DNA from: Brumimicrobium sp965656195
GTDB taxonomy: Bacteria; Bacteroidota; Bacteroidia; Flavobacteriales_D; Crocinitomicaceae
DNA length: 9,484 nucleotides
Assembly: GCA_965656195.1 (NCBI GenBank)
Contig: CBFHJL010000106.1
Span: 1 to 9,484, forward strand
Direction: 5' to 3'
Positions 1 through 6,962 of the stretch are shown here, piece by piece. Both the position numbers and the translations under genes were made by a program. The first letter of the stretch is position 1. Every line of letters begins with the position of its first letter. The notes beneath the pieces were generated by a model that did not search any database, had not been told where the DNA came from, and saw only the letters and a program-made list of their open reading frames with translations.

Positions 1-827
1 CCTGCGAAAACGATATTTCCAATGTTTCTTCTTAGTGCTGGTATGTAAGCGACGTTTACAGCCACTCCGTTATCTTTCCCACCATAATAATAGGTTCCGC
101 CTATTTTTAAAAAATCTACTTCATATAGTTGAATGGGTTGATTAATACCTGTTTTAAAATCTATTCCACCGAGTGTGTTTTGGTATTCAGCGAATATTTC
201 GATGAAGTTATGTGAAGAAGCCCATCCACCTCTTAACATTAGTGAAAAGTTATCACTAGGTTGCTGAGGGCTGAAGGAAGGAATTAACTCTTGATATTCA
301 GAAAGAGTTGTATTATCTATTTTATCAAAACGAATGAAATATGCTCCTGTAAAATTGATGAATAAACCTGAATTGAATTTGGCCTGAGTTATTAATCTAA
401 ACGGAACTTTTTTCTCTCTCCGACCAAGAGCTCCAGATACATCAGCTTGGTAGTCTGATGCAGGGAAGCTTAATCCGCCGGAGGTTATAATCCCCCACTC
501 ATTATTTCCCCATTTATAATTGAAGGGTCTATACTTTAAATGTAAGCCTAGATCTTGAAATTTATTTTCTGATTGTCCAAAAACAAAAGGTACGGAAATT
601 ACAGCATCTAAATTATTAGTGATTCCAAATTGTCCGAATATTCCAATTTGTTCTGCTCCGTAGGACTGTCTGTATAAACTATCAGGCTCACCAGTGTATT
701 CATTAGACCGGTTGATTCCTAGGCCAATTGCAAAGTCTGCATTACCTTCTCCTTTGAAAAATCCATCTATAGGTCCTTGTGAAAAGGAGAAGGTCGACAT
801 AATAAGAAACATGCATAAGAGCCTCAT
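1..827 (-). CDS. Secreted outer-membrane beta-barrel-like protein, partial (3' end outside window)
   Basis: This reading frame stays open from an ATG at 827 to the window edge, giving 275 complete codons and no stop. A TGA lies two codons upstream in frame, so 827 is the first possible ATG. The protein begins with a short hydrophobic signal peptide (MRLLCMFLIMSTFSFS) and probable cleavage before Gln17, typical of Bacteroidota exported proteins. The mature part starts GPIDGFFKGEGNADFAIGLG and then alternates short polar and aromatic strands with glycine-rich turns (for example residues 60-85, 145-167, 193-218 and 240-262), the look of an outer-membrane beta-barrel. I compare it with the uncharacterised barrel proteins related to the 'MetA-pathway of phenol degradation' family, but that is recall and not a search. 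No substrate can be inferred. It lies downstream of clpB in the same orientation but is separated from it by a strong terminator and has its own -7 box. Confidence 0.72.
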   Translation of the reverse strand, partial: MRLLCMFLIMSTFSFSQGPIDGFFKGEGNADFAIGLGINRSNEYTGEPDSLYRQSYGAEQIGIFGQFGITNNLDAVISVPFVFGQSENKFQDLGLHLKYRPFNYKWGNNEWGIITSGGLSFPASDYQADVSGALGRREKKVPFRLITQAKFNSGLFINFTGAYFIRFDKIDNTTLSEYQELIPSFSPQQPSDNFSLMLRGGWASSHNFIEIFAEYQNTLGGIDFKTGINQPIQLYEVDFLKIGGTYYYGGKDNGVAVNVAYIPALRRNIGNIVFA

Positions 828-834
828 ACTTCAT

Positions 835-842
835 CAAATTTA
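835..842 (-). promoter_or_regulatory. Bacteroidota -7 box for the barrel protein gene
   Basis: On the minus strand these bases read TAAATTTG, an exact match to the Bacteroidota -7 consensus TAnnTTTG. Only 7 bases separate the box from the ATG at 827, so transcription should start within a few bases of the start codon. No TTG is visible at the expected -33 distance. The box lies between the clpB terminator and the gene, as an independent promoter should. Confidence 0.55.
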
Positions 843-875
843 ATAGTATTGACGTCGGAATAGATTATGCCTTAC

Positions 876-911
876 AAAAAAAGCCCTTGCATAATTGCAA
901 GGGCTTTTTTT
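876..911 (-). terminator. Rho-independent terminator of clpB
   Basis: The arms 876-891 and 896-911 are perfect 16-bp inverted repeats (core GCCCTTGCA / TGCAAGGGC) around a four-base TAAT loop. The core is flanked by seven A on one side and seven T on the other, so the transcript forms a stem followed by a U tract on either strand. It starts 13 bases beyond the clpB stop codon and lies before the next minus-strand gene, so its natural role is to end the clpB transcript. Confidence 0.93.
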
Positions 912-924
912 GAATTATTAATTA

Positions 925-3555
925 CTAGTATACTTGTTCTAGCTCTTCCTCTTCAGAAATTGGTTTTCTAAAGACTACTTTTCCATCAAACATGTCTACG
1001 ACGACGTTGTTAGAAGTGTCTACTTTCTGAGCAAGCAGATCTTTTGAAAGTTCATTCAGAATACTTTTTTGTATAACTCTTTTCACTGGTCTTGCACCGA
1101 AGTGAGGATCAAAACCTGCTTCGGCAATCCAATCTATCACATCTTCTTTGATAAACAGTTTGATATCATTCTCGTCAAGTCTCTTTCTTAAGCTGTTTAG
1201 CTGAATCGTTACAATATCTTTTATATTATCTTTTGTAAGAGGAGTGAACAAAATATTTTCATCTATACGGTTCAAGAATTCTGGTCTAATTTGCGTTTTC
1301 AAAAACTCAAATAATTCCATGTGAGTTCGCTCCTTCGCAGAAAGTATTTCAGCATCTGTAATATTATTAAAGTTAGTCTGAATTATATCCGCTCCCATAT
1401 TAGTTGTCATGATAATTATCGTATTCTTGAAATTCACCAATCGACCTTTGTTGTCTGTAAGTCTACCATCATCTAGAACTTGCAATAAAATATTGAATAC
1501 ATCTGGGTGCGCTTTTTCGATTTCATCCAATAGAATAATCGAATAGGGGCGTCTTCTAACAGCTTCAGTTAACTGACCTCCTTCATCGTATCCTACATAT
1601 CCTGGAGGTGCACCAACCAATCTGCTGACACTATGCTTTTCTTGATACTCACTCATATCAATTCTTGTCATCGAATTTTCATCGTTGAATAAGTATTGAG
1701 CCAGTGTCTTTGCAAGTTCTGTTTTACCTACACCTGTAGTACCCATGAATAGGAATGATCCAATCGGTCTATTTGGGTTTTGAAGTCCAGCTCTATTTCT
1801 ACGTACCGCATCTGAAACGGCTTCGATGGCCTCTTCCTGTCCAACAACTCGTTTTCTTAACTCATCTTCTAGACGAAGCAATTTAGCACGATCACTTTCA
1901 AGCATCTTTGATACAGGAATCCCCGTCCATTTAGAAACAACATCGGCAACTTCCTCTGCGTCGACTTCTTCTTTTATCATTTTGCTGTTTGCCTGAAGTT
2001 CAGCAAGACTTTTCTTTCCTTCTTCAATGCTAGCCTCGAGTTCTTTAACTTTACCGTAGCGTAGCTCAGCCACCTTACCGTAATCGCCAGCTCTTTCTGC
2101 TTGATCAGCTTCAAGTTTAACTTGTTCAATCTCTTCTTTAGCAGTTTGAACGGTGTCAATGACATCTTTTTCAGCTTTCCATTTTGCCATAAATTCGTCA
2201 CGTTGTTCAGTGAGATTGGCGAGTTCAGCTTTTAGATTTGCAAGCTTGTGTTTATCATTTTCTCGCTTAATAGCCTCTCGTTCTATCTCAAGCTGCATGA
2301 TTTTCCGTTCGATTTCATCCAGTTCTTCTGGTTTAGAGTTGATCTCCATTCTAAGCTTCGAAGCAGCTTCATCAATAAGGTCAATTGCTTTATCAGGCAA
2401 TTGTCGGTCTGTAATATAACGCTGAGATAATTCTACAGCTTGAATGATTGCATCATCTTTAATTAATACTTTATGGTGATTCTCATATTTCTCTTTGATA
2501 CCTCTCAGTATTGAGATTGCATCCTCTGTTGATGGTTCGTCAATCAGAACGGTCTGAAACCTTCGTACCAACGCCTTATCTTTCTCGAAGTGTTTTTGAT
2601 ACTCGTCGAGTGTTGTTGCACCAACTGCTCTTAATTCTCCTCTTGCAAGTGCAGGTTTAAGAATGTTTGCTGCATCCATAGCACCTTCGCCGCCTCCGCC
2701 TGCTCCGACTAATGTGTGAATTTCATCTATGAAAAGAATGATCTCTCCATCTGATTTTTTGACTTCATTTACGACTGATTTTAATCGCTCCTCAAATTCT
2801 CCTTTGAATTTAGCACCAGCAACCAGTGCCCCCATATCTAGTGCGTATACTGTCTTGCTTTTTAAGTTTTCAGGAACATCTCCACTTACAATGCGTTGAG
2901 CAATTCCCTCGGCAATCGCTGTTTTACCTACACCAGGTTCACCGATCATGATAGGATTGTTCTTTGTCCGTCTTGTTAATATTTGAAGAACACGACGAAT
3001 TTCCTCATCTCGACCAATAATAGGGTCGAGTTTACCATTTTTCGCCATTTCGTTTAGGTTGTTGGCGAATTTGTTTAATGATTTATAGGTTCCATCTTTG
3101 CCCTTTGAATCAACAGATTCTCCATCTCTTAATTTCATAATAGCTTGTTTTAAGTTAGATTTATTAAAATTATTGTCCTTCATTAATCTCGATACCTGAT
3201 CATTCGCATCCATTAATGAGAAAAGCAATACCTCAAGCGATAAATACTCGTCTTTGAAGTTGCGCATTTCATTCATACCATAGTTCAACACTTTTTGCAG
3301 TGTATTACTTAGATAGGGTTGTCCACCTCCTTCAACTTTTGGATAGCTCTTGATTAAACTATCAAGTGCCATTGTGAAAGTAGACTGATCACTATTTAAC
3401 TCGTTAAATATGAATGGAAGGACGCTATCGTCAACTTTTATCATACCTCGAAGTACGTGTCCAGTTTCGATCGCTTGCTGGCCATTTTCTTGAGCGATCT
3501 GTTGTCCCTCATTTACGGCCATTTGCGTCTTAGTTGTCCATTTATTTATATCCAT
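925..3555 (-). CDS. clpB: ATP-dependent disaggregase chaperone ClpB
   Basis: ClpB is a hexameric AAA+ chaperone of the cytoplasm that pulls polypeptides out of aggregates together with DnaK/DnaJ/GrpE. The 876 residues are full length for the family. Visible in order: a Clp N domain (about 1-145); first ATPase domain with Walker A GEPGVGKT (205-212), Walker B ILFIDEIH (273-280) and arginine fingers R331/R332; the ClpB-type coiled-coil middle domain (about 405-525), which separates it from ClpA and ClpC; and a second ATPase domain with Walker A GTTGVGKT (605-612), Walker B IILLDEIE (673-680), pore loop GYVGYDEGG (652-660) and sensor-2 GARPVKR (820-826). The first pore loop reads AGAKFKGEFEE, with Phe250 where E. 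coli ClpB has Tyr. No ClpP-binding tripeptide loop is evident. The start fits the family N terminus and follows an A-rich leader. The gene is a single unit ended by the hairpin at 876-911. No CIRCE element or clear -7 box was found upstream, but a 12-bp palindrome lies 46 bases before the ATG. Confidence 0.98.
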   Translation of the reverse strand: MDINKWTTKTQMAVNEGQQIAQENGQQAIETGHVLRGMIKVDDSVLPFIFNELNSDQSTFTMALDSLIKSYPKVEGGGQPYLSNTLQKVLNYGMNEMRNFKDEYLSLEVLLFSLMDANDQVSRLMKDNNFNKSNLKQAIMKLRDGESVDSKGKDGTYKSLNKFANNLNEMAKNGKLDPIIGRDEEIRRVLQILTRRTKNNPIMIGEPGVGKTAIAEGIAQRIVSGDVPENLKSKTVYALDMGALVAGAKFKGEFEERLKSVVNEVKKSDGEIILFIDEIHTLVGAGGGGEGAMDAANILKPALARGELRAVGATTLDEYQKHFEKDKALVRRFQTVLIDEPSTEDAISILRGIKEKYENHHKVLIKDDAIIQAVELSQRYITDRQLPDKAIDLIDEAASKLRMEINSKPEELDEIERKIMQLEIEREAIKRENDKHKLANLKAELANLTEQRDEFMAKWKAEKDVIDTVQTAKEEIEQVKLEADQAERAGDYGKVAELRYGKVKELEASIEEGKKSLAELQANSKMIKEEVDAEEVADVVSKWTGIPVSKMLESDRAKLLRLEDELRKRVVGQEEAIEAVSDAVRRNRAGLQNPNRPIGSFLFMGTTGVGKTELAKTLAQYLFNDENSMTRIDMSEYQEKHSVSRLVGAPPGYVGYDEGGQLTEAVRRRPYSIILLDEIEKAHPDVFNILLQVLDDGRLTDNKGRLVNFKNTIIIMTTNMGADIIQTNFNNITDAEILSAKERTHMELFEFLKTQIRPEFLNRIDENILFTPLTKDNIKDIVTIQLNSLRKRLDENDIKLFIKEDVIDWIAEAGFDPHFGARPVKRVIQKSILNELSKDLLAQKVDTSNNVVVDMFDGKVVFRKPISEEEELEQVY

Positions 3556-3600
3556 TTTTTATTTCTTTTTTGCTGTTCAATCATCAAAAATTTATCCAAT

Positions 3601-3612
3601 CGAAATATTTCG
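3601..3612. promoter_or_regulatory. 12-bp perfect palindrome upstream of clpB (candidate operator)
   Basis: CGAAATATTTCG is a perfect palindrome whose near edge is 46 bp upstream of the clpB start codon, in the divergent spacer between clpB and the nuclease-fold gene. It could bind a dimeric regulator of clpB, which is commonly stress-induced. It does not match CIRCE, and its AT-rich core could arise by chance, so the call is tentative. A looser inverted repeat, CTATCC (3613-3618) with GGATAG (3644-3649), lies directly beside it. Confidence 0.25.
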
Positions 3613-3740
3613 CTATCCCTCTGTCTTTATGGCATGCAGCATAGGATAGAGTAGACAAAAAGGCATGAGTTCAGCTCTTTTTCATCAATTTTTTTTCCTT
3701 TTTAAGACGAAATGACGTAAACTGCAATTATGATAAGTTT

Positions 3741-3748
3741 TACATTTG
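3741..3748 (+). promoter_or_regulatory. Bacteroidota -7 box for the HsdR-N nuclease-fold gene
   Basis: TACATTTG matches the TAnnTTTG consensus exactly. Only four bases (TGTT) lie between the box and the ATG at 3753, so the expected transcription start coincides with the start codon and the mRNA is probably leaderless. A convincing -33 TTG is not seen at the usual distance. Confidence 0.6.
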
Positions 3749-3752
3749 TGTT

Positions 3753-4211
3753 ATGCTAAAGCCTTTGAATTTTCCCAAAGCAAATTTGAAGCTCACAAGG
3801 AAAGGTGAGGTGATTTACGTTTGGGACATATTTAGGAAAAGAAAGTTAATACTTACTCCAGAAGAATGGGTTAGGCAGCACGTTCTTCATTATCTCATCG
3901 ATCACAAAAGCATCCCAGCTTCATTAATAGCCTCGGAATATGGTATTGAGGTTAATAAATTGATTAGAAGATGTGATGGAGTTGTGTTCAATAGATCAGG
4001 AAAACCACTTATGATAATCGAGTGTAAGGCTCCCGAGATAAAGATCAATGAGCAAACACTTCATCAAATCGCACAGTACAATTTCACATTAAAAGTGAAT
4101 TGGCTTGTGCTTACAAATGGGATTGATACTGTTGTTGCATTTGTCAATGTTGAAAATAAATCAATTGACTATATACAGGAAATTCCTTCATATAAAGATT
4201 TAAATGTTTAG
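3753..4211 (+). CDS. Stand-alone HsdR N-terminal-like PD-(D/E)XK nuclease-fold protein
   Basis: This 152-residue protein consists almost entirely of a domain resembling the N-terminal nuclease domain of type I restriction subunit R (the HSDR_N_2 type). The conserved opening LTPEEWVRQHVLHYLI is at 34-49. The catalytic signature follows: Asp75 in RRCDGVVF, then Glu90-Cys91-Lys92 in IIECKAP, then the downstream motif QIAQYN (105-110), so the nuclease site looks intact. There is no helicase domain and no hsdM or hsdS gene in the window. Small proteins of this type are widespread in Bacteroidota, usually annotated only by domain; their biological role is, to my knowledge, not established. The ATG at 3753 gives the family-like N terminus (MLKPLNFP), and the next Met is residue 87, far inside the domain. 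It has its own -7 box. trxB begins 94 bp downstream with another -7 box, so no operon is needed. Confidence 0.85.
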   Translation: MLKPLNFPKANLKLTRKGEVIYVWDIFRKRKLILTPEEWVRQHVLHYLIDHKSIPASLIASEYGIEVNKLIRRCDGVVFNRSGKPLMIIECKAPEIKINEQTLHQIAQYNFTLKVNWLVLTNGIDTVVAFVNVENKSIDYIQEIPSYKDLNV

Positions 4212-4223
4212 CTTTTCAATAAA

Positions 4224-4252
4224 GAAGTGAACAACGCAACGTATGTTACTTC
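4224..4252 (+). other. Imperfect inverted repeat between the nuclease-fold gene and trxB
   Basis: GAAGTGAAC (4224-4232) can pair with GTTACTTC (4245-4252) with a single bulged base and a 12-base loop. No T tract follows, so it is not a standard terminator. It could be a weak 3'-end hairpin of the upstream transcript or a site acting on the trxB promoter 20 bp downstream, and it may also be chance. Confidence 0.2.
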
Positions 4253-4271
4253 GATTAGACAAGAATATTTT

Positions 4272-4279
4272 TATTTTTG
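4272..4279 (+). promoter_or_regulatory. Bacteroidota -7 box for trxB
   Basis: TATTTTTG fits TAnnTTTG and ends 26 bases before the trxB ATG, giving a leader of about 20 bases. The spacer is T-rich, which raises the odds of a chance match, but position and orientation are right. No clear -33 TTG is seen. Confidence 0.45.
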
Positions 4280-4305
4280 ACTTTTCAAAATTAGATTAAA
4301 AAAAT

Positions 4306-5256
4306 ATGAGCGAGATAGAAAAAACGAACTGTTTGATTATAGGTTCTGGGCCTGCAGGGTATACTGCGGCAATTTATGCAGCGCGTGCTGATATGAACCC
4401 GATCATGTATGAAGGGCTTCAGCCTGGTGGTCAACTTACGACTACAAATGAAGTAGAGAACTTTCCTGGTTATCCTGATGGGGTTACAGGTCCTGAAATG
4501 ATGATTCAGCTTAAAAAGCAAGCGCAAAGATTTGAAACAGATGTTCGTCCAGGATTTATAGATAAAGTTGATTTTTCTGGAGAAATTCACAAATGTTGGT
4601 CTGATGATGGAAAGGAAATTCATGCTGAAACTGTAATTATTGCTACAGGCGCTTCTGCAAAATACTTAGGTCTTCCTTCAGAACAGAAATATTTAGAAAT
4701 GGGAGGGGGAGTATCGGCTTGTGCTGTATGTGATGGATTCTTTTATAAAGGTCAGGAAACAGTTATTGTTGGAGCAGGAGATTCAGCATGTGAAGAAGCA
4801 CATTACCTTTCGAAATTGTGTACGAAAGTTACGATGCTTGTGCGTAGAGATGAATTCCGAGCTTCGAAGATCATGGAAGATAGAGTAAAGAGAACTGAGA
4901 ATATTGAGATTCTATTCAATACAGAAACTGATGAGGTTCTTGGAGACGGGCAAGGAGTTACTGGTGTGCGCGTATTCAACAATAAGACAAAAGAAAAACA
5001 CGAAATTCCTTGTACAGGATTTTTCGTTGCTATCGGACATAAACCAAATACTGACATATTTAAAGATTATTTAAATATGGATGAGGTAGGCTATCTAGAG
5101 TATGAGCAGCCCGGCACTTCAAAAACCAATGTGGAAGGCGTTTTTGTTGCTGGAGATGCAGCGGATAAGACATACCGTCAAGCAGTAACTGCAGCCGGTA
5201 CAGGTTGTATGGCAGCGCTAGATGCAGAGCGTTATTTGGCCGCCAAGGAAGGATAA
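4306..5256 (+). CDS. trxB: Thioredoxin-disulfide reductase
   Basis: TrxB is a homodimeric cytoplasmic flavoenzyme that passes electrons from NADPH through FAD and a redox-active disulfide to thioredoxin. The 316-residue length is that of the low-molecular-weight bacterial class. Motifs in order: FAD-binding GSGPAG (13-18); the PGGQL segment (40-44); ATGA (113-116); the redox-active Cys139-Ala-Val-Cys142 followed by Asp143; NADPH-binding GAGDSA (156-161); VRRDEFRAS (179-187), where the two arginines typical of NADPH specificity are kept but the usual preceding His is Val; and the C-terminal FAD segment GVFVAGDA (278-285) with RQAVTAAGTG (291-300). No thioredoxin domain is fused. An A-rich stretch precedes the ATG instead of a Shine-Dalgarno site. 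A promoter upstream and a terminator directly downstream indicate a unit read alone. Confidence 0.97.
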   Translation: MSEIEKTNCLIIGSGPAGYTAAIYAARADMNPIMYEGLQPGGQLTTTNEVENFPGYPDGVTGPEMMIQLKKQAQRFETDVRPGFIDKVDFSGEIHKCWSDDGKEIHAETVIIATGASAKYLGLPSEQKYLEMGGGVSACAVCDGFFYKGQETVIVGAGDSACEEAHYLSKLCTKVTMLVRRDEFRASKIMEDRVKRTENIEILFNTETDEVLGDGQGVTGVRVFNNKTKEKHEIPCTGFFVAIGHKPNTDIFKDYLNMDEVGYLEYEQPGTSKTNVEGVFVAGDAADKTYRQAVTAAGTGCMAALDAERYLAAKEG

Positions 5257-5276
5257 TTGACTCATATGATATATTC

Positions 5277-5306
5277 AAAGGGATGCATTAATTGCATCCC
5301 TTTTTT
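5277..5306 (+). terminator. Rho-independent terminator of trxB
   Basis: Arms 5277-5287 (AAAGGGATGCA) and 5293-5303 (TGCATCCCTTT) form a perfect 11-bp stem around a TTAAT loop, followed by a run of T. It begins 20 bases after the trxB stop codon and isolates trxB from the helicase gene. Confidence 0.93.
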
Positions 5307-5372
5307 GTTTTAGGAAAACTATCTTTTTGAGTATATCCGAGATTGGCGGGTATTATATGCTGATTTATTTTT

Positions 5373-5399
5373 TTGTTCACGAAAAAGAGCGTACTTTTG
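5373..5399 (+). promoter_or_regulatory. Bacteroidota promoter of the helicase gene
   Basis: The -7 box TACTTTTG (5392-5399) matches TAnnTTTG, and a TTG at 5373-5375 sits 16 bases upstream as a candidate -33 element, slightly short of the usual spacing. The box ends 27 bases before the ATG, leaving a leader of about 20 bases. It lies just after the trxB terminator. Confidence 0.6.
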
Positions 5400-5426
5400 T
5401 AGCCCAATTTTTCAGACCAAGAGTAT

Positions 5427-6938
5427 ATGATTGATGAAGCACTTTTTGAAGCTAAAACCCTTTATCCTTTTCAGAAAAACACTGTAGAACAGATAATTAG
5501 CGAGTTAAAAGCGAATGGTAATGACTTTAATTTGCTGTTTCAACTTCCAACAGGAGGTGGTAAGACTGTAATCTTTTCTGAAATCGGCAAGCAATACATA
5601 GAACATTGGGAGAAAAAAGTTTTGATTTTAACGCACAGAATTGAATTGTCAGTTCAAACTTCAAAACAGCTTTCGGCAAGTGGTGTTTCAAATAAGATTA
5701 TAAACAGTGAGGTGAAAACATTGGAAGATCAGGGAGACTATAATTGTTTTATAGCAATGGTCGAGACATTGAACAACCGCCTACAAGAAGATGAGAATTT
5801 TATTAAGCAAGTAGGTCTGGTAATCGTTGATGAAGCGCATTATAATAGTTTCCGAAAGATATTTCAATATTACAAACAGGCCAATATACTCGGGGTTACA
5901 GCTACTCCATTAAGTTCTAATAAGGCGCTGCCGTTAAACGATCATTATGATCAATTAAAAGTAGGAGAGAGTATCTCTTCTTTGATTGAGAATGGTTACC
6001 TAGCCAATGCAGAAACATATACCTATGATGTAAATCTTCATGGTTTGAAAATAGGTTCGAATGGTGATTTTACCGTGAGTAGCTCTGAGCAGGTGTATGG
6101 AAATTACTTCATGCAGGAGAAATTACTCTTTGCCTATGAAGAGGTTGCCGTAGGTACGAAAACATTAGTGTTTAATTCGGGTATTGAGACAAGTATAAGA
6201 GTTCAAGAAACTTTTAAGAAGAGAGGATATAAAATTCGTCACTTGGATAGTACGTTTTCGGATAAAGACCGAAAGGATATTTTGAAATGGTTCAAGGAAA
6301 CGCCTGATGCGATTTTAACTTCGGTAGGGATCCTGACAACTGGATTTGATGAGCCAACTGTTGAAACTATTATTTTGAATAGAGCTACACGTTCTCTCAC
6401 GCTATATCATCAAATGATAGGTCGTGGTTCTCGTAGACTGCCCAAGAAGGATATGTTCCGTTTGATTGATTTAGGAAATAATGTTCGCAGATTCGGATTA
6501 TGGCAAGATTATATCAATTGGAAAGATGCATTTCTTTTCCCCGATCGATTTTTAGAGTCAAAACTGTCAGAGCAAGAGGATTTAACTTTCGAAGCGGCAT
6601 ATGATTTACCAAAACACGTCAAAGAGAAGGTAGATACAGATGTTCTCGATGAATTCAATATGAAAGAGGTTTACGAAGCCTATATCGACAGAGGAGAGAA
6701 AGGAAAGGCTGCGGTCGAAGATTCTTTAGAGAATCATTTTAAGGCGATTTATAACAAGTCGGATGATTTTTATGATGGTCTTGAATTACAAGAAGCTCTT
6801 CAGGAGCATATAGAGCATAGATTAAAACAGTATACGAAGTGTATAGCAAAGAGTACGAAGAACTACTTTAAGTACTTAATGGAAACATATAACCGCCAAC
6901 TAAGACAAAAGTTGAGAGCAAATCTTGACGACGAGTAG
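5427..6938 (+). CDS. DEAH-box superfamily 2 helicase, ResIII-like
   Basis: The 503 residues hold two RecA-like lobes of an SF2 helicase or translocase. Visible motifs: YPFQ near the N terminus (13-16); motif I PTGGGKT (41-47); motif Ia LTHRIEL (68-74); motif II DEAH (135-138); motif III TATP (158-161); motif V TTGFDEP (304-310); and motif VI QMIGRGSRR (329-337). This pattern resembles the helicase part of type I/III restriction subunits and UvrB/RecG-like enzymes more than RNA DEAD-box helicases; the nucleic acid substrate is unknown. Residues from about 380 to the end form a charged, probably helical tail (including repeated Glu/Lys heptad-like stretches at 450-500) in which I recognise no domain. 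Similar stand-alone proteins are common in Flavobacteriia as 'DEAD/DEAH box helicase'. The gene has its own promoter, and the ABC-F gene follows after 50 bp with a separate -7 box. Confidence 0.9.
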   Translation: MIDEALFEAKTLYPFQKNTVEQIISELKANGNDFNLLFQLPTGGGKTVIFSEIGKQYIEHWEKKVLILTHRIELSVQTSKQLSASGVSNKIINSEVKTLEDQGDYNCFIAMVETLNNRLQEDENFIKQVGLVIVDEAHYNSFRKIFQYYKQANILGVTATPLSSNKALPLNDHYDQLKVGESISSLIENGYLANAETYTYDVNLHGLKIGSNGDFTVSSSEQVYGNYFMQEKLLFAYEEVAVGTKTLVFNSGIETSIRVQETFKKRGYKIRHLDSTFSDKDRKDILKWFKETPDAILTSVGILTTGFDEPTVETIILNRATRSLTLYHQMIGRGSRRLPKKDMFRLIDLGNNVRRFGLWQDYINWKDAFLFPDRFLESKLSEQEDLTFEAAYDLPKHVKEKVDTDVLDEFNMKEVYEAYIDRGEKGKAAVEDSLENHFKAIYNKSDDFYDGLELQEALQEHIEHRLKQYTKCIAKSTKNYFKYLMETYNRQLRQKLRANLDDE

Positions 6939-6962
6939 ATTATATTACTTGTTTTTTTAGTC

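Noticed and set aside
1977..2430. Open frames of 60-88 codons on either strand across the ClpB middle domain
   Set aside because: They lie wholly within clpB, have low-complexity Ser/Phe/Leu or Lys/Leu composition typical of out-of-frame reading, and match no family.
3556..3752. CIRCE/HrcA operator, riboswitch or small RNA in the divergent spacer
   Set aside because: No TTAGCACTC-N9-GAGTGCTAA pattern or strong terminator hairpin is present. The small GAG/CTC hairpin near 3668 with nearby T runs is too weak to call.
3753..4211. Remnant of a type I restriction-modification locus
   Set aside because: No hsdM, hsdS or hsdR helicase remnants flank it, the small protein is complete with its own promoter, and free-standing homologs are common in Bacteroidota.
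4291..5278. Minus-strand open frames opposite trxB (4291-4623, 4803-5057, 5060-5278)
   Set aside because: They are antisense shadows of a gene with every thioredoxin reductase motif; none has a recognisable product or promoter, and the last runs through the trxB terminator.
6934..6959. Terminator after the helicase gene
   Set aside because: The T run at 6952-6958 follows only a 4-bp possible stem (AGTA/TACT), too short to be stable.
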